A stretch of 64,000 nucleotides of DNA, from NCBI RefSeq assembly GCF_000165425.1, contig NW_001799211.1, forward strand, positions 248,001 through 312,000, given 5' to 3'. This document shows, one piece after another, positions 47,617 through 58,565 of this stretch. Under the pieces are notes generated by a model. It searched no databases and had not been told where the DNA came from. It saw only the letters and a list, made by a program, of their open reading frames with translations. Within the stretch, counting starts at the first letter, position 1; the number at the start of each line of letters is the position of its first letter. Both the position numbers and the translations under genes were made by a program. Source of the stretch: Paramecium tetraurelia. Lineage: Eukaryota > Ciliophora > Oligohymenophorea > Peniculida > Parameciidae.

Positions 47617-48214
47617 CGTAAATATTAAATTTTATTTTAAATAAAGACAAAATCTGTATTATAATTCTTACTATGCCCTTTTATATATCATTGTTATTTA
47701 TAGTTACATATTCTTATAAAACATATTTATAGTAGAATGATTTGTTAATAACAGATTAAATATATTTTTGTAATAGATTATATATAAAAGCAAGAAAGCA
47801 TAATCCTAATTATAAGATCATATACTAATTAAAGACATTTTGTTGAGCTCTATATTAAAATTGCAAATAAGTATGAAAAATTATAATACTTTATTTATTC
47901 ATTACTCTTGAAAAGAAAAGTATTTATAAGATACACATAAATATGTTAATTTTGATATAATCATTTAACTGCTCAAAAGTTACATAGAGAAGTTAAATAA
48001 ATATCCAAATGGGGGATAAAATCGAAATGAATTTATTTTATATAGTCTAATGTTATTTGAATCTTAAGTTAAATGAGGCCTATTTAATTATAAGAATCTA
48101 CACTTAAAATAAGAAGACTAAGAAGTAGAATATTTCATATAAAATATTAATCAAGTGAATGTCTTAACCATTAGTGTTAATCTATATATTCTCATAATTA
48201 AATTACGTTAAAAA
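47617..48214. other. Divergent AT-rich intergenic region
   Basis: 598 nt between the CNBD gene start (minus) and the start of the Q/S-rich gene (plus). Promoters for both are expected. No gene or structured RNA recognised. Confidence 0.4.
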
Positions 48215-49285
48215 ATGAATACGGTTTGCCAACAGAAAACTGCCACTCCTTGTAGGTTTGAAACTACACAATCGTATCTTCTTGAATAATCACCTAAAAT
48301 ATAATATAGAAGAGTGAATTCTCCAGGTTTACCTGATTGCTCTTTTAGAAGGAGTCATAAATCATCAGTTGATAAGCGAAATTACATGACTTTAGGTTAA
48401 ATGGATATCTAATAATTGTTGAAACCTACACGATCACTTGAGGAAAGTCCTGAACAAAAGTTGAAACCTTATTATGTGAAAGGAGAGGACATCATCGATC
48501 ATCATTAGCAATCATTCAATCCATAATAATATATGAGTATAAAGGAGGATAAGGAAATTTAAGTTGAAGAGTAACCATTTGAATCTCCACCAAAAATGGA
48601 AGTGTTTTCAAAACCTTAATTAAGAAAGGAAATGAAAATGGTGGATAAAATTGAGAGTGACAAGGTTAGTCTTGAGATATTCATGTCTGAATAGGACGAG
48701 AACTCTCTTATTTTTACAGGTATAACCAAGAAATTGGTGCCATCTCCTGAAGAAAATAAATAAATCTTAATGCAGAATTTACAATAATTATTTACATCGA
48801 TTGACAAAAGTGCTAACTAAAATAAATTCTAAAATTACATAAAGATGGAATCCTTAGAGTAATCTGTTTTCCATCAGCATTTGAATAAATCAACTTAACA
48901 AGATTTTCTCTCTGTCTCATCTGCACAATCTATCAAATAATAAAAATGCTCTTCTTAAACTAATTTCAGAAGAAATTCAGCTGTTGCACCAAAATAACCA
49001 TCAAAATGGAATAATTCAACCAAAGCTGATAAAATGAAAAACAATTGTTTTTCTACTAAATAATCAAAAAGTCCCTTTTTAAAAGCTTAAAATTAAAAAA
49101 TGTCTATTAGTAAGCCCAAGTTATAGCAAATAAATCTTAATATCTAGTCTCCTCAAAAAATGCAGCTCCATAAAAACTAACAACAAGCTTAATAGAATAG
49201 ATCAACTGTACAGAAAGTAAGATCTTTTCATATAACTCCTGAAAAAATAGATGATTGCATTTACGATGAAAGATTTTATAAATGA
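48215..49285 (+). CDS. Low-complexity Q/S/K-rich protein
   Basis: An intronless frame of 357 codons from ATG 48215 (MNTVCQQKTATPCRFETTQS) to TGA 49283-49285. The composition is rich in Q, S, K and P and the protein is probably disordered apart from a helical patch (PEENKQILMQNLQQLFTSI). The end reads SFHITPEKIDDCIYDERFYK. There are many S/T-P sites (SPKIQ, FESPP, VPSPEEN, SQSPQ-type), suggesting a phospho-regulated scaffold. No domain recognised. Sequence just downstream (to about 49480) also looks weakly coding, so the true 3' end might be further on if an intron is missed. Confidence 0.65.
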
Positions 49286-49716
49286 TTTATTATATATGTA
49301 TAACCATAATACTTCACTTGATTTAATAGCTCTTTAACCATTTTAAGACTCAGATTAATCCTGAAACTAAATTGAATAGAAGAACGAGAACTTCAAAATT
49401 CACAAATCCTTGTGATTGCTAATATCCAATTAAATTAGAACTTAGTTTCTTGGTTGATATCCAAACCTTATTGTGTTAGTTTAGGTGATGAAATTTATTA
49501 ACACTTCCAATATGCCTTCTTTCTTCATATAAATAATAAAATAAATAAAGTAATCATCAATATACATCTATTGAACAATATTTCCAAGTGAATTTCATAT
49601 TTAATTTAAATAAATTGATGTTGCTTTTGATATGATTTTGAATAAAATTAATCATAACATAAAAATTGAAATTTGCTTTGCATTATTATAAATTAAAATT
49701 TCCAACAGCATAAAAC
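49286..49716. other. Intergenic region, possibly with a missed exon
   Basis: 431 nt between two plus-strand genes. The first 200 nt can be read as FKTQINPETKLNRRTRTS and NPCDCQYPIKLELSFLVDIQ on the plus strand, but a competing frame exists on the minus strand. No start codon or splice connection was established. Confidence 0.35.
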
Positions 49717-50730
49717 ATGCAGATGAATTCTGAATAAACGAAATAGTTGAATGAGTGGAGATTGAAATATGTAAAGTTGAATCCAATATTACTTATCTTT
49801 ATGGGTATGACTATGAAACTAATTCAGGATTGGTATTGATTGCATTTGGAATTGTATCATAAACAGTTGACATAGATTATGAATATATATCAACCAGATA
49901 TGATGAAATTTGTGCTTCAAAGAATTCATGTTTTGTAAATAAAGTAATCAATAATTGTAGATCAATATTGATGTGCCATCTAAAATGGAATCTCCTGTAT
50001 TTTTTTCATACGAAGTTTCCTCTTTCTTCTAAAACACCGACAAATATTTTAACAGCATCCCCTATGATTAATTGTATGGAGACTCAGATTTTGATACTTC
50101 AATCTGTGATCAATATAAAACTAATCAAGAAATGGGGAAAACTTTGAGTGTTACTGGAAAAGCTCTAGCACAAGATGACATTGCTATACCATGTGGCATA
50201 GCTGCATATTCATATATGAATGGTAATGCTGAAAATATAATTAAATTTAAGATGAGTTTTCGTTGAATAAAGATGGGAAATAAATTTCAATCACGGATTA
50301 AGGTATTTCATGGGAATCAGATAGAGAAAAATACACAAACATAAACTTGGATAAACAGTGGATTGACATGGAATCAGGTGATTATCTTCATTTAAATTAG
50401 AAAGATTTATAAATTGGATGAGACCATCTCCGTTAAGTAGGTTTCGCAAATTGTGGGGAAGAATCGATTAAGACTTGGAGCCAGGCATATATACAGTTAA
50501 CATTCAGATTAGTAAATACTAAGATTGATTTAATATTAGAAACCAATGATGCCTTTGCTGAAACTAAGAAGTATGTACTTCTACACAATAATGGATAATT
50601 CTCAGATCCTATTTTAGTGATAACACTACCGTGTCTCTGCGTTGGTCCATTCTTGATTATTTTTGGGATCATAAATTTGATTTATTGGGGGAAGAAATAA
50701 AATTTGGTCAAAAAATACAGAATTTATTGA
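49717..50730 (+). CDS. CDC50/LEM3 family protein (P4-ATPase flippase beta subunit)
   Basis: Start ATG 49717, stop TGA 50728-50730, introns 49805-49827, 49935-49960, 50223-50251, 50378-50400 and 50512-50539; the exon sum is exactly 295 codons. First transmembrane helix near residues 22-40 (LNPILLIFMGLVLIAFGIV). Exoplasmic part: YDEICASKNSCFINIDVP, VFFSYEVSSFFQNTDKYFNS, IPCGIAAYSYMND, INWMRPSPLSRFRKLWGRID, DLEPGIYTVNI. Second helix near the end (LPCLCVGPFLIIFGIINLIYW), short cytosolic tail. The IPCG and WMR-P-xFRKLWGRI motifs are family hallmarks. CDC50 proteins are needed for folding and export of P4-ATPase lipid flippases. It is shorter than yeast Cdc50 (about 390 aa) but complete in topology. 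Confidence 0.92.
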
Positions 50731-51349
50731 TTGCCTTACTTATTCCCATAATATAAGTTCTTATTAATATTAATAAATTAATAACAAAAAAATGTTCACT
50801 ATTTATACCTTCTTTGATCAAAGATTAAATTAGATTAAATTCTACTCTAATCGCAACTAGAAGGAAATAACAAAAAGCATTCAAGCGTTTGATCCCTAAT
50901 GTATTCTTAAAAATGCATTAGGTTCATGACCTTGGAACATTAACAATATAGTATATTTTTTAATTCAAATTCAACCTACATTTCAATTTTTATGATCATC
51001 TTGTCTAGTTTAATACTTATTTATATTTGATTTAATCATCTGTAAACTTAAAAGGCACTTTGAAAATAATATATGTTTTGCAAAGATTAGTTTGTAATCA
51101 AATAGGTTTGTTATAGCATATTTATGTTTTTCTACAATAAGGAATTTGATCTAACTTATTGATCTCATCCAAAAAGTAAGTAGATTCGATTTCAATTAAG
51201 GAAGAGGGCGTTATCTTTTATATAATTCAGACAATTAATTTTAAGCAATTTGATGAAAGTGTGATTTCAATATGGAGAGGGCTTTAAATAAAAAATAAGT
51301 ATCTATTAGAATTATAGGGAATCATTTAGAAATACATTTATTAATATTA
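50731..51349. other. AT-rich intergenic region
   Basis: 619 nt between two plus-strand genes; the downstream part should be the promoter of the zinc-finger gene. Patches such as 50845-50945 look less AT-rich but show no supported frame. Confidence 0.4.
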
Positions 51350-52171
51350 ATGAGTTATCAAAATCATTCTTAAAAGTTTCCATTTGATAATTCACTTCAA
51401 TAAGGGTAGCCTCAAGCACCCACGTTTTAGTAAGTTTACCACTCTCAACAACATTAAATGTGTGGATTCGAATAATAGCAATTCCCATCCTTGAATCAGA
51501 ATGGATATGGCTATTATGTATCGCCTCAAAGTAATATAGTTATTGTATGTTCAGTGCCATAATATTACATTCCTCCTTAACCACCAACACCTCTTGATAG
51601 TATAAGCAGTAATAGTATTAGTTTGAATGGTATTTGAATTTTTGTATTATCTATGATCAGAGGAGGGAACAAAAAAGAAGAAGGCGAGTAAGTCAGATAA
51701 ATCAAAGAAGGACAAAAGGAAGAAAAGAAAGAGAGGTTTTATTGTTGTTCTTATTATTGAAAGGCAGTAATAGTAGTTCTTCTTCTAGTAGTAGTGATTC
51801 TAGTATTAGCAGTAGCAGGAGCCATAGTAAGTATGATTATATAATATATCTAAATCTTTTTGTAGACAAAAGAGAAAACATTTTACCTTTTTGCATAGTG
51901 AGGATAATTGGAAATGCAAGTATTGTTATAATATCAATTTCCGTCATCGTTCAGAATGTAACAGATGTAAGAAGAGTAGAGAATATGCTGCAAAAGTATT
52001 CATAACTTCTTTACAGTCTTTTCTTAGAATGAAAAAACCAAGAGGTATGTTCCAAATCCAGATGATTGGAAATGTTACAGTTGTGGCAATTTCAATTTTG
52101 CTCGAAGAAGGATGTGCAATAGATGTAAAAAAGACAAGTCATCAGCCTCAATACCATAATATTCCGATTGA
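51350..52171 (+). CDS. ZRANB2-like protein with two RanBP2-type zinc fingers
   Basis: Start ATG 51350 (MSYQNHSQKFPFDNSLQQG), stop TGA 52169-52171, with about five small introns (between 51628 and 52060). The N-terminal part is Q/P-rich (VPQYYIPPQPPTPLDS). A basic KKKKASKSDKSKKDKRKKR stretch and a long Ser run (about 51765-51820) follow. Then come two RanBP2 zinc fingers, DNWKCKYCYNINFRHRSECN-RCKK and DDWKCYSCGNFNFARRRMCN-RCKK, each with the W-x-C-x2-C...N...R..C-x2-C pattern that binds single-stranded GGU RNA. Zinc-finger pairs with RS/Ser-rich regions are the layout of ZRANB2, a splicing regulator, here with domain order reversed. Exact intron borders in the Ser-rich part are uncertain. Confidence 0.8.
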
Positions 52172-52238
52172 TATAATTAAGCAAACTGAAGTATTTTTCT
52201 TAGCATTTCTTATATCAAAAATATATTTATTGTATTTC

Positions 52239-53575
52239 TCATTCTGCCTACTTTCTATTTACGTAATGCATAGCCAAGTTCACTACAATTTGAGAAATTC
52301 CTATTAAGAATAAATTGTATCCCAAATGCACATATTCTAATTACGTGGCTTATATGATCACAAGTGCAATTGAAAGATTTTAAAAGCAAAAGTAAATCCC
52401 ATACACAGGTAGAGCATCCTTATATTATTCCGAAATTGTTATTGCAGAATTGAATTAACCACTGATGTCAGCTAGTCCTCTAAAATAAACAATAAATTTA
52501 CAAGAAGAATCCAAGGACTATTATTATTTTGAAACTATCAATGAATGATTCTACTAATGCCAAAATAACGATAATGCCAAGCAAATTTGTGTAGAGTGCT
52601 ATACTTGTTTACGATTTTAAAGTTTTCTTAATGATTCCATTGATCAAAGCTCCAAAAGTTTAAGCAATTCCGACAAATAAATAGACTTCAGCTGTTTTCT
52701 CATTAATTGTCTATTCATCATAATTATTCTTTTCCAAAGATTTATTTATAAATTAATATAATAAACCATATTCGAATCCAATTATTACTCCAGTCATCCA
52801 GAATAATGGATAATATATGTAAGTACTTTTATCCAAAAACACCTTATACATGTCCAGAATATTTTATTTAATTGAATCTTCCTTTGTGTTAGTTTCTCTT
52901 TCTATTTCTGAATCATTCACTTTAGCACCACTCATCAGCATTTCCGTCTTCTATGGAGTTTGGATGAATAAAAATAGCATAGATAATCCCAGTTCTATAA
53001 AACCAGTCACCCAAAAAAATGTGGACCTAGATACCAGCTTCAACATTAACTTAGAGTAAAACCCACTTAGCATAGATGATAACCCCATTAGAATGTAGGT
53101 TGTACTAAACATTATCTCAGATGATTCTGCTGTTGCACATTGACTTACATAATAATTTTATACAACAAAGTATCCTCCTAGTCCTGCTCCTAAAATAAAA
53201 GTGAAAATTATGCTTATTGGACTTAGAATCTGAGGCTTACATATCCATGTGCTATCATCACCGTTTCGGCAATTTGTAAGATAACTACAATTTCTATTAA
53301 ATTTACTCAGAAGCAAAAAAACTAGGCACCACTAGTAAAGCTTGAAAAGTAAATGCTATATTGAATTTTCTATTTTTTAAATAAGCAGGTGAAAGTATGT
53401 TAAAAAAGAATTCTGCCATATAGATTGCCAGAATCGAATAATTGCCCAAATCCACATAACCATTTTATTCAGCGATTTACGGTAATAATGCTGTCAGAGC
53501 TAAGCATAAACTTAAGTGCATCATCAAAATTGAATTCATGTAGAATAGTTTCCAAAAGTTCGTTGGAATTTTCAT
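52239..53575 (-). CDS. UNC93-like multi-pass transporter (MFS fold)
   Basis: Start ATG 53573-53575 (MKIPTNFWKLFYMNSILMM), stop TGA 52239-52241, introns 53285-53306 and 52480-52501 (22 nt each), 430 aa. About 10-12 hydrophobic helices are spread over the length, e.g. LMMHLSLCLALTALLPQIA, FTFQALLVVPSFFAS, SPISIIFTFILGAGLGGYFV and WVTGFIELGLSMLFLFI. The segment GAGLGGYFVVQNYYVSQCAT followed by MFSTTYILMGLSSMLSGFY is reminiscent of UNC93/MFSD11 proteins (GxGxGxxWxxQGxY). Substrate unknown. It converges on the ZRANB2-like gene 67 nt away. Confidence 0.8.
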
Positions 53576-53817
53576 ATATATCGTATTCTTTATATTGATA
53601 CATCTAAAAATTTATTTACGGTAATTTATACCAAATAAATATGTATTATGAATTGAATATAAAAGTATAATACTAAGATATTCAAAGCAAATGCATAAAT
53701 TCAACCATTTTTACAAAATTTAATAAGTGTATATAAGTATGATAGCCTAATAAATGAGTTAAAACTAGATTTTCATAATTTTATTAGGATACTATATATT
53801 ATTTATTTAAAAAATTA

Positions 53818-55354
53818 ATGTCTTAACTGAAAAATCAAAAAAACCCTGCAGGATACGAGAATAACTTTCATTAGAAGGGACTTAATGAATAACAACTAGT
53901 TAGTCACTAATCGAAAGTTCTCTCAGAGGAATCGCCCTTTAATGTTTCAAAAATATTAAAAGCAAAGTAATAGCAAAGCAACATTTTTCATATCCCTCAA
54001 AAAGATAAGATTTAGATTTAGGCTGGAGCTAATTAAAATGCTGAAAGTAGTATTTAAATTTAAATTAGAACTGCTTCCCTATGACATTTTTTGGTGGAAT
54101 AGTTAAAATGTAAAAGGTAATCAAAAACCTGATCAACTCTCTTATTAAATCCCTAATTCTCAAATTATTCAAAGCAGACCTTAAACCAGTCCCCATTAAA
54201 GAGTTGAACAAGAATAAGTTCCTAACTATTCTGATCTAACAGAAGAATAATTTATATAAATGTAACAACATTAATACTAATTATTTCTACAATAACACTA
54301 GTAAAATTAATAACATTAATAAAACTAATAAAACTAATAAAACTAATAACAATAAAAGCATTAATCTAAATCATAAGAATAGCAGAATGGAAGATAAAAA
54401 CAATAAGATCTCAATGTAGATTAAAAGCCAAATGCTTACAACTTAATGAATGAAAATAATTAGATGATATAAACTGCCTCATTCAATTAGAAACAAAAAT
54501 CGGTGGAACCATAATCCTAAGAAAATGAAGTTAAGAAATAATAAAAATAAGAGAAACAACAGTTTAAAAAGGAACAGAAGAAATAGATTTTGAATTAATT
54601 ACAGAATCCAGAGAAATTGTATAATAAAATTAATAATCCAAATATTGAATTGAAATAAAAAAACCCAAATTTTTCTGATGTATTTGGCAATGGATTAGAA
54701 AAATATTATCAATAAAAGCCTTAGTAGACATCTGTGAAAAGACCTCAATAAGATTAATTGTAAGAAAGTGAGTTATATGGAATTAATTATCATCAGAGGT
54801 AATTGTTGAAAGGCATGAGTTCATAAATGGACACCCATAAATATTATGATCAAATGTTAGATAAGCAAAATTAAAATCAAATTAAATTATAGCAACCAAA
54901 AAGTGCATCAAAATCACCTCAAGGCTCTCCGGGAAAAACACTTGAGAAGGATGAGACACTCTTTACTAAGAGTTTTTATACAGAACTAACAATAAGAGGG
55001 ATGGGCAAAGAGGTAAATTGGGAAAAACTGACAAACCAACTCAACATTCATTAAATGAATATAGCAGATATTGATGTTGTTAAAAATAAGCAAGGGTAAA
55101 TCAAGTAGCATAAGATTATAATAAAGCATTTGGATTCAGCAAATCTACAAAATGTGAAATAATGGGTAGTTACTCAAGGAGGAAGAATAGTTGAAGAAAA
55201 ACAAATCAAGTAGGATGAATTTTTAAGACTCTAATAATTAAAAGAAGGATCTAAAAAGAGGCCATTAAAGATTTCCGAAGAAAAGGAAAAATTGAAATAA
55301 TAATAAAGGAAGAGACCAGCCAGTGCTATTCCAAGTTAAAAATAAAAGAAATGA
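53818..55354 (+). CDS. Q/N-rich (prion-like) protein with C-terminal folded region
   Basis: Start ATG 53818, stop TGA 55352-55354, one 19-nt intron near 54052-54070, 505 aa with an exon sum divisible by three. The first 370 residues are extremely rich in Q, N and K, mostly encoded by TAA/TAG/CAA, including a near-perfect tandem repeat of the 9-mer aaaactaat at about 54318-54345. From about residue 390 a compact domain appears (FTKSFYTELTIRGMGKEV, NWEKLTNQLNIHQMNIADID, HLDSANLQNVKQWVVTQGGR). A disordered basic tail ends it. The C-terminal block has a regular beta-alpha-like pattern but I do not recognise it. Q/N-rich regions of this size are candidates for condensate formation. Confidence 0.75.
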
Positions 55355-55523
55355 TAAAATCTGATTTAATTTTGAAAATTAAATTAATCATTATGTTAAC
55401 ACTATTAGTTAAAAAAGAAGCGGGACAAAATTCTTGCGTTCTTCTAAAGATAAAAAGGGTAGCAATTTCTGGTAGTAGTTTTACCCATGTTTTTCAACAT
55501 CCTCTAATGGTTTTGTATTCAAT

Positions 55524-57465
55524 TCACTCTAATTAAACATAATATTACTTTAATAATATTTTGAAGGCTTATTGTGTTTTATTGGCTCCTAATACCTATT
55601 CTAATAATGTCCTTAATTGAAGTACTCCATTAGATTTTCCAAGGAAGGATAATTGACTTGACTCACTTACAGGTTTTACACTGTCTTATACCTCTTATTC
55701 TTCTTCTTCAACTAGAATATCGGCTTAGCCTTCGCTTTCCATTATTCTTTTCTTAGTTTGTTCAAATTATTCATCAACATCTTCTTTTTCAATTAGCTAA
55801 TAATATAATTAGTATTTTTACAGCTTCTTCCATTTTTGCGAAGATTTTGGCATCTTCACTAGCATTTTTATCATCAGATTAATCAAATTTAATTCCATAG
55901 TCCATTTGTACTTCATCTTATTCTGTGTCATCATATTCATTTATATTTTCAAAACTTTCGATTTTTTACTAAGGTTATTGTTATTTTAACTATTATTGGG
56001 AAGGCTATTGTTATAATAATGGTTTTTAAATTGGTTATTTTTATTACAATGAGGGTGAACTAACATTGTTGGCTAATTTAGACTTTTTGGGATTTTGATC
56101 AAGTTGCGAATCTCTTTTAGTTTATGGAATTTGGTTGGTTGATTGTACTTGATCTACTTTCTTTTTATTGTCAACTTTAGCAAGATTAATAATGGGATTG
56201 TTTTTTGAGACTTAGATATTATTTTTTTTCTATATTTGATTCTTTTATGGAGTAAAAGACCTTTCTCTTTTGGAAGCTAGTGGTTTCTATGGTTATTGCA
56301 CTTATTTAGGTTGGGAGGGTTTCGGAGTATTTTGGATGTTATTTGGAGTAGAGTTATTAGCTTTGACAAGAGGAACTGGGTTTTAGTAGATGGGTCCACT
56401 GGATTGTTGGTTAACTAGACTGGGAGGTTTAGGTAGATCGTCAAGAACTTTAATTTCATCTATTTTGGTAGCTATATCTAATCTCTTGATTTGAAACAAT
56501 AATTTTACTTGATTATGCAATACGGTATGCGAGAATTCATTTTGTTGAATACTTTGACTCAGAAATTCTTTAATTCTTTTGACAATTAGTGGGAGTTCTG
56601 AAATTAAATGAATTGAAATTACTCAATATTTTATTAATAGTTGGTCTTCTGTTTGGGTTTGCTTATAGTAATTACTTGATAATGGCATTTAAGTCCTATG
56701 AGTAGATGGAGGAGATATTGGAGAAACTGCCTTTGCAAATTTTTAGACAAAGGAAGGCCAGACTCTCAGCTTCAAAAGGGGGTTTCAACATGCACATCTC
56801 ATAAAGAACAATACCTATTGACCATATATCACTCTACATTAATTCATTTAAATACTGCGTAAGAATAAGGTTTAGATTCTATTATTTCTGGAGAGAGATA
56901 ATAAGGCGTTCCAATTTAGGTTTTTGCATTCTCCAAGGTGTGTGACAGCACTCGGGCAATTCCAAAATCCCCCAACTTAATGCGATTAGTTTTGGTAATG
57001 AAGATGTTCTAGCATTTTAAATCTCGATGCAGGATTTTGCGATCGTGAACATGCTTAAGAGCCAAACTAATTTGGGTAAACCAATCCAAAATTTAATTCT
57101 CTGAGAGTTGCTTTCCATTTTAGTTCTTAATTATTTAAGCCAAGTCACCTCCTAAATAGGATAGGGAGATAGATTTACTATCAGCATACTCCATGATGAT
57201 GCAGAGTTTCCCCTAGGTCGTAATGTACACATCTCTGAACTTGATGATGTTGGGATGCTGCAGTTATTATAGGACTTTAAATTCTCTGTAAGTCTCGATC
57301 TTCTCTTTTTCTGTCATCGCATTAATGTCGATTTACTTTTAAACCCATAATGAACTTACAATAAATCAAACCTTCATACCCATCCTTTACATCCTTCACC
57401 AAATAAGCTTTGCCATAAGCACCCTCTCCAAGCGGTTTGATTCTGCTGTACTAATTATATTGCAT
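55524..57465 (-). CDS. NEK (NIMA-related) protein kinase
   Basis: Start ATG 57463-57465 (MQYNQYSRIKPLGEGAYG), stop TGA 55524-55526. One intron is 57355-57379 (25 nt); more occur downstream (one near 56830-56880). Kinase motifs: GEGAYGKAYLV (P-loop), LWVQKQIDINAM (VAIK lysine), EKIETYREFKVLQQLQHPN, CIIMEYADSKS, ILHRDLKCQNIFI, IKLGDFGIARVL, GTPYYLSPEI, SDIWSIGIVLYEM. The GTPYYLSPE and LQHPNIIKF wording is typical of the NEK family. A C-terminal extension of more than 250 residues is Q/S/T-P rich and acidic (DILVEEEEQEVQDSVK), ending LLEQVLGANKTQQAFKILL. NEKs are expanded in ciliates and act in cilia length control and basal bodies. Confidence 0.9.
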
Positions 57466-57651
57466 GTTAACTGCTTAATAATTATATATATATAATAATA
57501 AAAGTCTTTTTTGATTTTATGAAATTGTACTTGTCAAAGATTTTGGATAAATTCTGTCTTAAATTATTCAATCTTTTAAAAATATCTAATTCACTTTTAA
57601 ACATCTGACTGTTAATATTTTTATTCGATGTAGCAACATTAATCTTAACCA

Positions 57652-58457
57652 ATGATACCACAAGCATATCATTAACCTCAGAGAAATGCCTCCAATTCTC
57701 CTCACTAAAGAGTTGTTCCTCCTCTACCTCTCACACCCACCCACAGTCAACCTAAACAATATTATGACCAAGGTGATAAAGACAACCATTACTCTGCAGA
57801 TATGAGACTTTAAAATAGGCAGTCCAGCGATCTCCCCAATGGATAATCTTACCAAAATATGACAGTAAGACTCCAAGCTTTGGAAAGAGAGAATTAGAGT
57901 CTCAAGAAATAACTAGAGAAAGCAAATAATCAAATTCAAATCTTAAGCCAAAAACTGAATCAGCATCCAACTCAAAGTCTACTTAAAACAACTACCTTCG
58001 AACTTGTTGTTCTTCAAAAAGCAGTAGAATAATTAGAAAGTTTGAAGAGTTTATTAGCGAAAAAAAAGTTGTAAGGAAGCAATAATTAAACAGCACTGCC
58101 TGAGTCTTTCAAAGATGTGGCCAGTGAATTTAAGAGCAAAGTAACATTAGTAGAAGATAGAGCCAATCAATCAGTTTAATAATCTTAGGTATATATATAT
58201 ATATTCATTTATCAAAGGCTAAGCTATTATTCCCAAAGGAACACTTAATCTAAAATTACTAATCCCATCCTCCCTGTATAGAAGAAGCTAAGGAAGAACC
58301 AAGACAGGGAAGAAGAATATTGGCAAACACCTAATCTGATCAAGTGGAGGACAGAATTAAAATCAGTCCAATTAAATATCTAAATGTTAAAGCCTGTGGT
58401 AATTAGATGTCCTTGAGAATATCTCCTAAGGGAAGGTCAGAAATATCATAGCACTGA
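57652..58457 (+). CDS. Coiled-coil protein, unknown family
   Basis: Start ATG 57652 (MIPQAYHQPQRNASNSPHQ), stop TGA 58455-58457, one 29-nt intron at 58189-58217, 258 aa. The N-terminal 60 residues are P/Q/S-rich and disordered (VVPPLPLTPTHSQPKQYYD). Residues 75-125 form a coiled coil (MTVRLQALERENQSLKKQLE). The C-terminal third has S-P sites (IKISPIKYLN, RISPKGRSEI). An ATG at 57686 lies in another frame. The gene is divergent from the NEK kinase with a 186-nt spacer. Function unknown. Confidence 0.7.
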
Positions 58458-58565
58458 TTAGACATGTATATAATAGTTATTTGGTCATTAAATATTCAAT
58501 TGTTTAGGTTTAATTCACAAATATTTTTATCACTAAAAAGAAATAAATTAAATTGATATAGTAAC

